A DNA stretch of 26,005 nt. Origin: Candidatus Uhrbacteria bacterium. GTDB taxonomy: Bacteria; Patescibacteriota; Patescibacteriia; 2-12-FULL-60-25. The stretch lies in assembly GCA_014728435.1 (NCBI GenBank), contig WJLP01000057.1, forward strand, positions 1-26,005. Reading direction: 5' to 3'. Each line of letters starts with the position of its first letter. The stretch's first letter is position 1. The notes beneath the pieces are model-generated. The model saw only the letters and a list, made by a program, of their open reading frames with translations. It ran no database searches and was not told the origin of the DNA. Shown in pieces: positions 21,431 through 26,005 of this stretch. Both the position numbers and the translations under genes were made by a program.

Positions 21431-21832
21431 TTAATTTTTAATTATTTGCAGATTGATTGTTGTGGTTGTGAACCCGTTTCCCGCCTCGATCGTTGTTATA
21501 TTCAAACCCGGTTTAAGGTCCACGCGCGCCGCGAATTCACCATTTATCACATCAAACGCTTGATTTGCCACATATACTTTTTCCTGATCGGTTTCACCTT
21601 TTACAATCATTGATTCGGCTCTTGTTGTTGTGGCCAATCCCGGCTCAATTATATCCAATATTGGGATGCTTGATTGTTTTTTCTGAAAATCGCCATCTTC
21701 ACCTGGCAAAGTTGTCTGATTATCCGTAAGTTCCGTGCAACCGTTACCAAACACTGCGAACATGGCGATTGCCAAAATGACTATCGATATTGGGCTTAAT
21801 AACTTAAATAACTTCATGTTAATACTTTTCAT
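21431..21832 (-). CDS. lipoprotein with Ig-like domain
   Basis: A 133-residue exported protein. The start is uncertain: ATG codons lie at 21844, 21832 and 21817, and none has a Shine-Dalgarno. The choice of 21832 gives MKSINMKLFKLLSPISIVIL as signal, with a lipobox FGNGC (Cys32). After a short acidic linker, residues from about 70 form a single beta domain. It reads ESMIVKGETDQEKVYVANQAFDV, then GEFAARVDLKPGLNITTIEAGNG and a final TTTTINLQIIKN. The pattern V-x-G-x-T ... V-x-V-N ... G-x-F ... L-x-x-GxN-x-I is that of bacterial Ig-like/glucodextranase-B-type domains on cell surfaces. It is the first gene of a two-gene unit with 20656, and diverges from rsmI. Confidence 0.75.
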   Translation of the reverse strand: MKSINMKLFKLLSPISIVILAIAMFAVFGNGCTELTDNQTTLPGEDGDFQKKQSSIPILDIIEPGLATTTRAESMIVKGETDQEKVYVANQAFDVINGEFAARVDLKPGLNITTIEAGNGFTTTTINLQIIKN

Positions 21833-21897
21833 TTTACCATACACCTATCAAAAACGCATTAAATCGGTTAAACTGGAAGAGTTCATAAAGAAAATAG

Positions 21898-21942
21898 TTA
21901 CAAGTTTATCAAGAGTTATTTAAAGCACTCTTGCAACTTGTT
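21898..21942. repeat. imperfect palindrome in the intergenic space before rsmI
   Basis: GTTACAAGTTTATCAAGAG on the left and CTCTTGCAACTTGTTAC on the right are near reverse complements around an AT-rich loop. A second pair (AGTTTAT/ATAAACT) is nested at its edges. It may be a terminator-like or operator-like structure between divergent genes. Confidence 0.4.
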
Positions 21943-21965
21943 ACTTTATAAACTTTCAACTAATT

Positions 21966-22652
21966 ATGCTGCACATAGTCGCCACACCAATAGGTAATCT
22001 GAACGATATCTCCAAACGCGCTTTGGACACTCTTGGCACAGCCGATCTCATTCTTTGCGAAGATACCAGAGTCACAAAAAAACTTTTGGATTATTATGAT
22101 ATCAAAAAACCCGTTCAATCTTTACACCAACATTCAGATGCAAAAAAAATTCATTCAATCATCAATAAATTAAAAAAGGATGAAAATATCGCCTATGTCA
22201 GCGATGCGGGCACTCCCGGAGTAAACGATCCCGGAGGTCAGTTGGTAGCCGAGGCTCTAAAAGAAAGCCTGCTCGTAAGCCCAATCCCGGGCCCGTCCGC
22301 ACTCACAGCCGCCATCTCCGTCTGCGGTTTTCCCATGGAAAAATTTACCTACTTAGGCTTCGCGCCAACAAAAAAAGGCCGTCAAACATTTTTCAAAGAT
22401 GTGGTCAACCGTGACGAAGCTGTCGTCTTTTTCGAATCAACCCACCGCTTAGTCAAAGCTTTAGAGCAAATGTCCGAATTTGTACGAAGTACGAAGTACG
22501 ATGTACGAATGATTTGCGTAGCAAGAGAGATGACCAAAATCTACGAAACCATCTATCGCGGGCATATCGAAAAAGTTTTAATCGACGTTAAAAACTCCAG
22601 CGCAAAAGGGGAGTCAGTCATCATCTTGGCACCGAAAAAGTATCAGAGCTAG
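21966..22652 (+). CDS. rsmI: 16S rRNA (cytidine1402-2'-O)-methyltransferase
   Basis: SAM-dependent methylase of the TP (tetrapyrrole) family that 2'-O-methylates C1402 in the 30S decoding centre. The 228-residue protein starts MLHIVATPIGNLNDISKRAL, the RsmI signature. It has ICEDTR-type LCEDTRVT, then DAGTPGVNDPGG and PIPGPSALTAAISVCGF, then YLGFAPTKKGRQ and VVFFESTHR, and a C-terminal MTKIYETIYRG. All family motifs are present, so it is intact. Residues around 172-182 (EFVRSTKYDVRM) are encoded by a heptamer DNA repeat. The last 42 bp before the final codons are copied perfectly at 23995-24036, where the frame would end KKYQQ instead of KKYQS. This suggests that the natural gene end was displaced by the inserted 22797 gene. 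Confidence 0.96.
   Translation: MLHIVATPIGNLNDISKRALDTLGTADLILCEDTRVTKKLLDYYDIKKPVQSLHQHSDAKKIHSIINKLKKDENIAYVSDAGTPGVNDPGGQLVAEALKESLLVSPIPGPSALTAAISVCGFPMEKFTYLGFAPTKKGRQTFFKDVVNRDEAVVFFESTHRLVKALEQMSEFVRSTKYDVRMICVAREMTKIYETIYRGHIEKVLIDVKNSSAKGESVIILAPKKYQS
22482..22509. repeat. four heptamer repeats (GTACGAW) in frame within rsmI
   Basis: GTACGAA, GTACGAA, GTACGAT, GTACGAA run in tandem at exactly 7-bp period. The 28-bp stretch is translated as part of EFVRSTKYDVRM in RsmI without breaking the frame. It resembles the short repeat insertions also seen in dnaX and cysS. Confidence 0.7.
22604..22645 (+). repeat. 42-bp direct repeat, left copy (rsmI 3' end)
   Basis: These 42 bases, covering the last codons of rsmI (SAKGESVIILAPKKYQ region), are identical to 23995-24036. 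The two copies are 1391 bp apart in the same orientation and bracket exactly one gene with its promoter and terminator. Confidence 0.92.
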
Positions 22653-22681
22653 AATCTCAGTATTTTTTTATATTCAAACTC

Positions 22682-22710
22682 TTGACCAAATCTGTGCCTT
22701 ATATTAAAAT
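22682..22710 (+). promoter_or_regulatory. promoter of the inserted beta-propeller-like gene
   Basis: TTGACC (22682-22687), a 17-bp spacer and TAAAAT (22705-22710). A leader of about 80 nt follows, containing three short hairpins (22709-22727, 22751-22769 and 22771-22785). The last ends one base before the AGGAG ribosome-binding site at 22786-22790. Confidence 0.6.
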
Positions 22711-22796
22711 TGCCGCGCGCTGGCAATAATGCTGGTGTGTTCGTTTCTAATTGGCAGATGTTGAGCCAAATTGCCCTATGGGCAAAGGAGTGCAAG

Positions 22797-23936
22797 ATGC
22801 GTCGTATCCCTGCTTTGGTAACAACCCTCGCCGTATTCACCGCATGCTCCGCCGAAGCGCCGAAAGACAAAGAGGCGATCGGCCAAGCGGAGCAAGAAAT
22901 CATCGCGCCCGGAATGCTTCAGCCGAACTACTCACCTGTAGCACAAGGCGCCACGCCTCAACTCGTAGCCCCCTTCAATCCGTTCATGGGGCAAGTTCCG
23001 GAAAACTTCCGCATTCGCGTGGAAGAAGGAACGGCATACGCCTACGTCTCGAGCACAATCCTACCCCAGCAAGGGCCGCCAAGCGCCGAGCTCATCAAGG
23101 TCAACCTCCAAACCGGCGCGCAAAGCAATATCCCGATTCCGTTTTCGATCGGCGCGTTTGCAAGCGGTATCGACTTCAGCGGCGATGACATCATCGGAGC
23201 GCTCGCCTTCCTGAACGAAAACGGTCCGCCCACCGGATCGCTGGTCTACAAGTACGACGGAACGAGCTTTACCGAGCTCGTCGGCGTACAAAGCCTGCAA
23301 ATGGCGGGCCTAAACGGCCTGGTGGTCAAAAACGGCATGTGGTATTCGGCCGACACGACAAACCCCATGGGCTTCATCTGGGCCGGCCCTGTCACAGGCG
23401 GCGCGGCATTCCCATGGTTCAGCGGCCCGGAAACCTCGCCCGACCCCAACTACATTCCCGTGCCCGGCGGTCCGCCCGCGCCCTTTGGGGTCAATGGCAT
23501 TCAAGACAGCGGTCGCATTCTCTTCGATTCGCTGGTCTTCAGCAATGTCACAACCGGCCAAGTCGGAGAAATCTTCATCGACGAATTCGGCCAACCCGGT
23601 AACGTCGAAAGCATGTACGATACCTCGGCCTATCTCGACGACATCGCGCAGGATCACTGCGGCATCTTGCGCAAGGGTACTTTCGCCACCACAAACGGCG
23701 GCCATCAAGTTGGCTTCTTGAATCCGTACCGCCCCTGCGATGGCATCGTGGAAATCATGGATGGCAGCGCCTGCGACGGTCCCGTCGCCGCCGCCGTGCA
23801 TGACGGCAAGCTCTACGCCCTTTGTTCGGGCTCGCCGCTCATTCCGCGTCCCGACCCCGGTCAGCCTCCTTTCCCCGGAGCGCCGGCTCTCATGAGCATC
23901 GACCTCGATCCAGCCTACTTGCTCATGTGCCAATAG
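22797..23936 (+). CDS. foreign-looking lipoprotein, probably beta-propeller
   Basis: A 379-residue exported protein inside the duplicated rsmI end. ATG 22797 is chosen over an upstream in-frame ATG at 22710 because AGGAG lies 6 nt before it and the signal peptide starts here: MRRIPALVTTLAVFTACSAEA, a lipoprotein signal with Cys17. The rest is beta-rich, with repeated blade-like segments (NFRIRVEEGTAYAYVSS, LVYKYDGTSFTELVG, GLVVKNGMWYSADTT, AAVHDGKLYALCSGS). These resemble NHL/SMP-30-type propellers. Cys residues near the end could form disulfides. Codons are visibly richer in G/C at third positions than in neighbours, and the style resembles lipoproteins of large-genome Proteobacteria or Myxococcota; this is a recollection only. 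It is monocistronic, with a strong promoter, SD and terminator. Confidence 0.82.
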   Translation: MRRIPALVTTLAVFTACSAEAPKDKEAIGQAEQEIIAPGMLQPNYSPVAQGATPQLVAPFNPFMGQVPENFRIRVEEGTAYAYVSSTILPQQGPPSAELIKVNLQTGAQSNIPIPFSIGAFASGIDFSGDDIIGALAFLNENGPPTGSLVYKYDGTSFTELVGVQSLQMAGLNGLVVKNGMWYSADTTNPMGFIWAGPVTGGAAFPWFSGPETSPDPNYIPVPGGPPAPFGVNGIQDSGRILFDSLVFSNVTTGQVGEIFIDEFGQPGNVESMYDTSAYLDDIAQDHCGILRKGTFATTNGGHQVGFLNPYRPCDGIVEIMDGSACDGPVAAAVHDGKLYALCSGSPLIPRPDPGQPPFPGAPALMSIDLDPAYLLMCQ

Positions 23937-23961
23937 CCAACCTCGCGTTTCAGCGCAACCT

Positions 23962-23984
23962 CGGCCTTTATTGGCCGTTTTTTT
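23962..23984 (+). terminator. terminator of the inserted gene
   Basis: CGGCC-TTTATT-GGCCG followed by seven T. It ends 10 nt before the right copy of the 42-bp repeat. Confidence 0.88.
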
Positions 23985-23994
23985 ATACAGGCTT

Positions 23995-24036
23995 AAAAGG
24001 GGAGTCAGTCATCATCTTGGCACCGAAAAAGTATCA
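23995..24036 (+). repeat. 42-bp direct repeat, right copy (displaced rsmI end)
   Basis: Identical to 22604-22645. In its reading frame it encodes KGESVIILAPKKYQQ and then a stop, so it looks like the original 3' end of rsmI. Confidence 0.92.
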
Positions 24037-24041
24037 ACAAT

Positions 24042-24070
24042 AAAAAAAATCCCCGCTCAAAACAGGGATT
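24042..24070 (-). terminator. terminator of the 24057 gene
   Basis: On the minus strand AATCCC and GGGATT pair around a loop that contains the stop codon, followed by eight T. Confidence 0.65.
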
Positions 24071-24323
24071 CGCGATTGGCTCGCGAAGTTCGTTTGATAA
24101 ACGTGCGTAAATTGAAATAGGCAAAATTGCCCAAAGGCCCAAGCCTAACTTGCGATGAAAGGTCCACAATCTCCCTGCTTTCCGCGACATCCCGAGCAAT
24201 TGCCGTTCCTACTTCGTTAACCAGACTTAAGTATTTGATACGCCATGCATCGGTACAGCCAAAATATCTCATTCCCAACTCTGCTCTGCGACATGTATCC
24301 ATTACGTCTTTTATCGTGTACAT
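24057..24323 (-). CDS. small unknown protein, self-contained gene unit
   Basis: An 88-residue basic soluble protein. The ATG at 24323 (MYTIKDVMDT) has GGAGG about 6 nt upstream, so the longer form from 24341 is rejected. The sequence is helical: DVMDTCRRAELGMRYFGCTD, then WRIKYLSLVNEVGTAIARDV, then a Gly/Leu turn RLGPLGNFAYFNLRTF and a basic C-terminus. There is no signal or membrane segment. I do not recognise the family. It has its own promoter and terminator and starts immediately after the duplicated rsmI end, on the opposite strand. It may bind nucleic acid given its charge, but this is speculation. Confidence 0.72.
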   Translation of the reverse strand: MYTIKDVMDTCRRAELGMRYFGCTDAWRIKYLSLVNEVGTAIARDVAESREIVDLSSQVRLGPLGNFAYFNLRTFIKRTSRANRESLF

Positions 24324-24367
24324 TTTTCCCCTCCGGCGCAATGTTTATTCTGCAATGTGCTTTAAAG

Positions 24368-24396
24368 TATTTACAGCAAAAAAAGCAACTCGTCAA
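24368..24396 (-). promoter_or_regulatory. promoter of the 24057 gene
   Basis: On the minus strand TTGACG (24391-24396), a 17-bp spacer and TAAATA (24368-24373). A leader of about 40 nt leads to a GGAGGGG ribosome-binding site. Confidence 0.6.
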
Positions 24397-24435
24397 CACC
24401 GAGCCTATTATCAATTTAGTCGTTGATTTTCAAAT

Positions 24436-24464
24436 TTGACGACAATTATAAAGTCATTTATCTT
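24436..24464 (+). promoter_or_regulatory. promoter of the 24492 zinc-ribbon gene
   Basis: TTGACG (24436-24441), a 17-bp spacer and TATCTT (24459-24464). The leader holds an AAGGGGG ribosome-binding site. Confidence 0.6.
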
Positions 24465-24491
24465 TTATTTGGTTCTTTCCAAGGGGGATTG

Positions 24492-24683
24492 ATGAGCAAC
24501 CGCGAGGATAAAAAAGCTGATCCCGTCGTAGCGGCAAGCAAAATTCGGCACTGCATCGAAAACAACTTGCCGATAACGTATTATTGCGTAGAATGCCGCT
24601 ATGTATTCGATGGCAGTAAAAACAACTGCCCCAATTGCGAAAGTTTGAACATCAAAGAAAAGACTATACCTCACCATCCCTGA
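24492..24683 (+). CDS. small zinc-ribbon protein
   Basis: A 63-residue protein. ATG 24492 is preferred because AAGGGGG lies 4 nt upstream; longer in-frame extensions lack a ribosome-binding site and overlap the promoter. The N-terminal half is helical and charged (MSNREDKKADPVVAASKIRHCIEN). The C-terminal half is ITYYCVECRYVFDGSKNNCPNC, and the C-x2-C ... C-x2-C spacing with about 12 residues between pairs is a rubredoxin-like zinc ribbon. Such small ribbons often bind nucleic acid or partner proteins. It is monocistronic, with a terminator overlapping its last codons, so it fits the self-contained gene-unit class. Specific function unknown. Confidence 0.78.
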   Translation: MSNREDKKADPVVAASKIRHCIENNLPITYYCVECRYVFDGSKNNCPNCESLNIKEKTIPHHP

Positions 24684-24696
24684 AGGGTGGTTTTTT
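24670..24696 (+). terminator. terminator of the zinc-ribbon gene
   Basis: ACCATCCC-TGAA-GGGTGGT, a stem with one bulged T, is followed by six T. It overlaps the final codons and stop. Confidence 0.8.
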
Positions 24697-24743
24697 ACTT
24701 GACATATTCGTTTAAATTAAAATTATCAAATTAGGAGGTAAAA

Positions 24744-24794
24744 ATGCACCTTGCACAAAAACCCAATGGAACGCTTAATGTAAATCTGGTATAA
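24744..24794 (+). CDS. 16-codon ORF with a perfect Shine-Dalgarno (remnant or leader peptide)
   Basis: AGGAGGT sits 5 nt before ATG 24744, which opens a frame encoding MHLAQKPNGTLNVNLV and then TAA. A TTGACA lies upstream (24699-24704). The signal is stronger than that of most real genes in the window, yet the frame stops at once. It is probably the 5' end of a single-gene unit truncated by later rearrangement, or a small peptide; the sequence cannot decide. Confidence 0.35.
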   Translation: MHLAQKPNGTLNVNLV

Positions 24795-24838
24795 TAAAAT
24801 TGTATCTTAATCGTCAGCGAAGCGTGGCGGACGCGGCT

Positions 24839-24856
24839 GAACTCCGAATTCTGAAC
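24839..24856. repeat. intergenic copy of the dnaX short repeat
   Basis: GAACTCCGAATTCTGAAC is the exact reverse complement of dnaX 8133-8150. The surrounding 24795-24938 is otherwise non-coding, AT-rich to the right and GC-rich (GCGTGGCGGACGCGGC) to the left. Confidence 0.7.
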
Positions 24857-24938
24857 AACGAACTTACTCCTACGCTCAGATCCCGCATGCCTTAATATAG
24901 TAAAATTTTGATGCGGAATAGATATTAAATACTAAAAT

Positions 24939-25364
24939 ATGAGGGGCAAATCCAAGCAAAACTATAATTGGCAGTTTATTACCGCATTCATCCCTCCGAT
25001 AATAATTTTTTTATTGCATCTTTTTGCCATCAATTTCAATTTTTATCTTCTGATACCAAACTTGGATGTTCCCATGCATTTTGCCGGCGGCATGGCCATC
25101 GCCGTAACAGCGATTCAGCTTATAAACGCATTTGAACGCCGTAAGAGCATCATTTTTAAAAGCCACATTTTACGCGGATTCATCCTCATCTCACTGGTCA
25201 GCTTTGCCGCCATGCTCTGGGAGCTCGCCGAATTTTCCGCCGATGTGTTTTTAGGCTGGCACTTGCAATACAATCTTTTCGATACAATGACCGACATGAT
25301 ACTGGGAATGGTTGGCGGTGCTATCGTCATCATCTCTTGGATCTACGGCAAAGCCCATCAATAA
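24939..25364 (+). CDS. small four-helix membrane protein (YjdF/DUF2238-like)
   Basis: A 141-residue integral membrane protein with about four hydrophobic helices. They start at FITAFIPPIIIFLLHLFAI, NFYLLIPNLDVPMHFAGGMAIAVTAI, GFILISLVSFAAMLWELAEF and DMILGMVGGAIVIISWIYG. Conserved-looking polar residues lie in or near the helices: D-x-x-M-HFAGG, WELAEF, and YNLFDTMTDMILGMVGG. This set (H, E and D-x-x-x-D) is reminiscent of the YjdF/DUF2238 family, whose function is not known. No signal peptide or Shine-Dalgarno. A TACTAA hexamer lies 3 nt before the ATG, so this start is AT-rich and near-leaderless. It is convergent with the 25473 gene and shares the terminator between them. Confidence 0.68.
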   Translation: MRGKSKQNYNWQFITAFIPPIIIFLLHLFAINFNFYLLIPNLDVPMHFAGGMAIAVTAIQLINAFERRKSIIFKSHILRGFILISLVSFAAMLWELAEFSADVFLGWHLQYNLFDTMTDMILGMVGGAIVIISWIYGKAHQ

Positions 25365-25446
25365 ATTTGTTTAATAATTGATTCTATAATCTAAGGAAAA
25401 GCATAATCGCAAAATACGATTAGGTTGGAAAAGGTTAAATGTAAAA

Positions 25447-25462
25447 AACCCCGAGTGGGGTT
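25447..25462. terminator. terminator between convergent genes
   Basis: AACCCC-GAGT-GGGGTT with a T/A run on both sides. The minus strand has six T, serving the 25473 gene, and the plus strand has TTCTTTT. Confidence 0.8.
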
Positions 25463-25472
25463 CTTTTAGATG

Positions 25473-25763
25473 TCACGCCGCCAAGAGCTGGCGCATGACG
25501 CGCAAGAACAGCATGGTAGCTTGCCGCTGTTCGTAAATCTCAGCCGTTACCGACTGAAAAGGTGTTTCACGTCCGGCCATGATTCTGCCACAAAACTCGA
25601 AAACGTGAATTGTGGCAAAATCACCGTACACCAGCATGAAGCCGTCATTGACCAGCTCCAATTCCGGCATCTCCGGCACCCTGCTCACAAAGTCGAAAAA
25701 CGCTTCCTCGCCTTGTCCCAAACCCAGCTCACGAAGCATATTCGAGATTTGCGCGCCCGTCAT
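25473..25763 (-). CDS. small unknown protein with an upstream coupled leader peptide
   Basis: A 96-residue soluble protein, MTGAQISNMLRELGLGQGEE and onward. ATG 25763 is preferred because GGAGG lies just upstream and the stop of a 13-residue leader frame overlaps it. The sequence is alpha/beta: an N-terminal helix, strand-like LVNDGFMLVYGDFATIHVFEF, and a C-terminal helix AEIYEQRQATMLFLRVMRQLL. There is no signal peptide. Family not recognised. It has a near-consensus promoter and its own terminator, and lies opposite to its neighbours, like the 10417, 24057 and other cassette-like genes. A function in binding small molecules or proteins is possible but not shown. Confidence 0.75.
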   Translation of the reverse strand: MTGAQISNMLRELGLGQGEEAFFDFVSRVPEMPELELVNDGFMLVYGDFATIHVFEFCGRIMAGRETPFQSVTAEIYEQRQATMLFLRVMRQLLAA

Positions 25764-25801
25764 TCTTCCTCCGAACTTTCTTCGAGATGTGAACTGCTCA
25801 C
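25760..25801 (-). CDS. 13-residue leader peptide overlapping the 25473 start
   Basis: AAGGAGG (4 nt upstream) precedes GTG 25801, which opens a frame encoding MSSSHLEESSEEE. Its TGA overlaps the ATG of the 25473 gene as ATGA, the usual geometry of translational coupling. It may be a regulatory leader, or the remnant of an N-terminal extension broken by a frameshift. Confidence 0.45.
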   Translation of the reverse strand: MSSSHLEESSEEE

Positions 25802-25830
25802 CAATCCTCCTTTTGCCAAAAGAACGTATC

Positions 25831-25859
25831 AACTTAGCAAAAATTCAACTTTTTGTCAA
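25831..25859 (-). promoter_or_regulatory. promoter of the 25473 unit
   Basis: On the minus strand TTGACA (25854-25859), a 17-bp spacer and TAAGTT (25831-25836). The leader contains AAGGAGG before the GTG. Confidence 0.65.
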
Positions 25860-25868
25860 GGTATTTGC

Positions 25869-25896
25869 AGCTGATAGCAAATAGCTGATAGCGAAT
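25869..25896. repeat. tandem 14-bp repeat upstream of metG
   Basis: AGCTGATAGCAAAT and AGCTGATAGCGAAT stand in tandem. Similar AT-rich CTATTTG/TAGCAAATA-type words appear after cysS (near 1665-1685) and before 9027, so they may be remnants of one family. Confidence 0.5.
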
Positions 25897-25938
25897 AGGA
25901 TGTAAAAATGGACTACTTTCTGCGACCCGCTGTCAGCT

Positions 25939-25968
25939 TTGACTAGTTTGGCGATTATAAGCTATTCT
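25939..25968 (+). promoter_or_regulatory. metG promoter, leaderless type
   Basis: TTGACT (25939-25944), an 18-bp spacer and TATTCT (25963-25968) are followed after 9 nt by ATG 25978. There is no Shine-Dalgarno. Confidence 0.65.
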
Positions 25969-25977
25969 AGCTACATT

Positions 25978-26005
25978 ATGGACAAAAAATTCTACGTCAC
26001 AACGC
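25978..26005 (+). CDS. metG: start of methionyl-tRNA synthetase (cut by window edge)
   Basis: Nine codons, MDKKFYVTT, are visible before the window ends. M-x-K-K-FYVTT is the typical beginning of MetRS (FYVTTPIYYVN in complete members), the start of the Rossmann fold that holds the HIGH-type motif. The promoter lies 9 nt upstream and gives an almost leaderless mRNA, as for cysS. I recall metG close to rsmI in some bacterial genomes; if so here, the intervening accessory genes (22650-25860) separate an ancestral pair, but this is inference. The identification rests on very few residues. Confidence 0.65.

Noticed and set aside
22482..22509. CRISPR-like array
   Set aside because: Units are 7 bp with no spacers. 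No CRISPR array or cas gene was seen in the window.
23310..23933. Long antisense open frame opposite the inserted lipoprotein gene
   Set aside because: It is a GC-rich shadow frame. The plus-strand gene has SD, lipoprotein signal, promoter and terminator, and the antisense frame has none.
22604..24036. 42-bp repeat as a transposon target-site duplication
   Set aside because: DDE transposases leave 2-14 bp duplications. 42 bp is far too long, there is no transposase, and no inverted repeats border the insert.

Overview
The window looks like a chromosomal segment of a Candidate Phyla Radiation (Patescibacteria) bacterium, probably Parcubacteria-like. This is inferred from sequence alone: the VirD4/TraG-like ATPase with its small partner gene, the conserved unnamed protein at 6018, several start codons placed only 7-10 nt after a -10 box, many small lipoproteins, and short repeat insertions that stay in frame inside housekeeping genes. 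Base composition is moderate, except for one visibly GC-richer gene at 22797.

Layout. 1-149 is the C-terminal end of a DDE integrase/transposase. 184-1626 is cysS, followed by a convergent CorA-like magnesium channel. 2743-5934 is a two-gene unit for a type IV secretion-like DNA-translocating ATPase. 6018-8486 holds an unnamed coiled-coil protein, preceded by two inverted perfect DnaA-box sequences, and dnaX. 8487-8830 has terminators, a palindrome, scrambled tRNA pieces and tRNA-Gln(CUG). 9027-12039 encodes envelope proteins (a Cys-rich lipoprotein, an M23 peptidase, a thioredoxin-like lipoprotein), a small minus-strand unknown and a guanylate-kinase-like protein. 12105-17000 holds an exonuclease III, a DHH-like protein with unusual motif order, a DUF333/FN3-like lipoprotein, pgi and a YtxH-like protein. 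17079-19724 is clpB under a perfect CIRCE operator. 19842-21844 has a carotenoid-synthesis-like membrane protein convergent with two exported proteins. 21966-22652 is rsmI. 22650-25860 is an accessory stretch of single small genes, and metG begins at 25978.

Two styles of gene start stand out. Several core genes (cysS, corA-like, dnaX, gmk-like, xth, metG) have a -10 box 7-10 nt before the ATG and no Shine-Dalgarno, as expected for leaderless or nearly leaderless mRNAs. A second class (at 10417, 11518, 22797, 24057, 24492 and 25473) has a strong Shine-Dalgarno, usually its own TTGAC-type promoter, and its own intrinsic terminator, so each reads as a self-contained one-gene cassette. The most striking one, at 22797, lies between two perfect 42-bp direct copies of the 3' end of rsmI. 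This is the signature of integration into, or duplication of, a gene end, and the insert has foreign-looking composition. This cassette class is the best candidate for an undescribed system here.

Genome plasticity is also visible inside core genes. dnaX carries an in-frame double-hairpin repeat. cysS, dnaX and an intergenic site share a GAACTCCGA-core repeat. rsmI carries an in-frame heptamer repeat.
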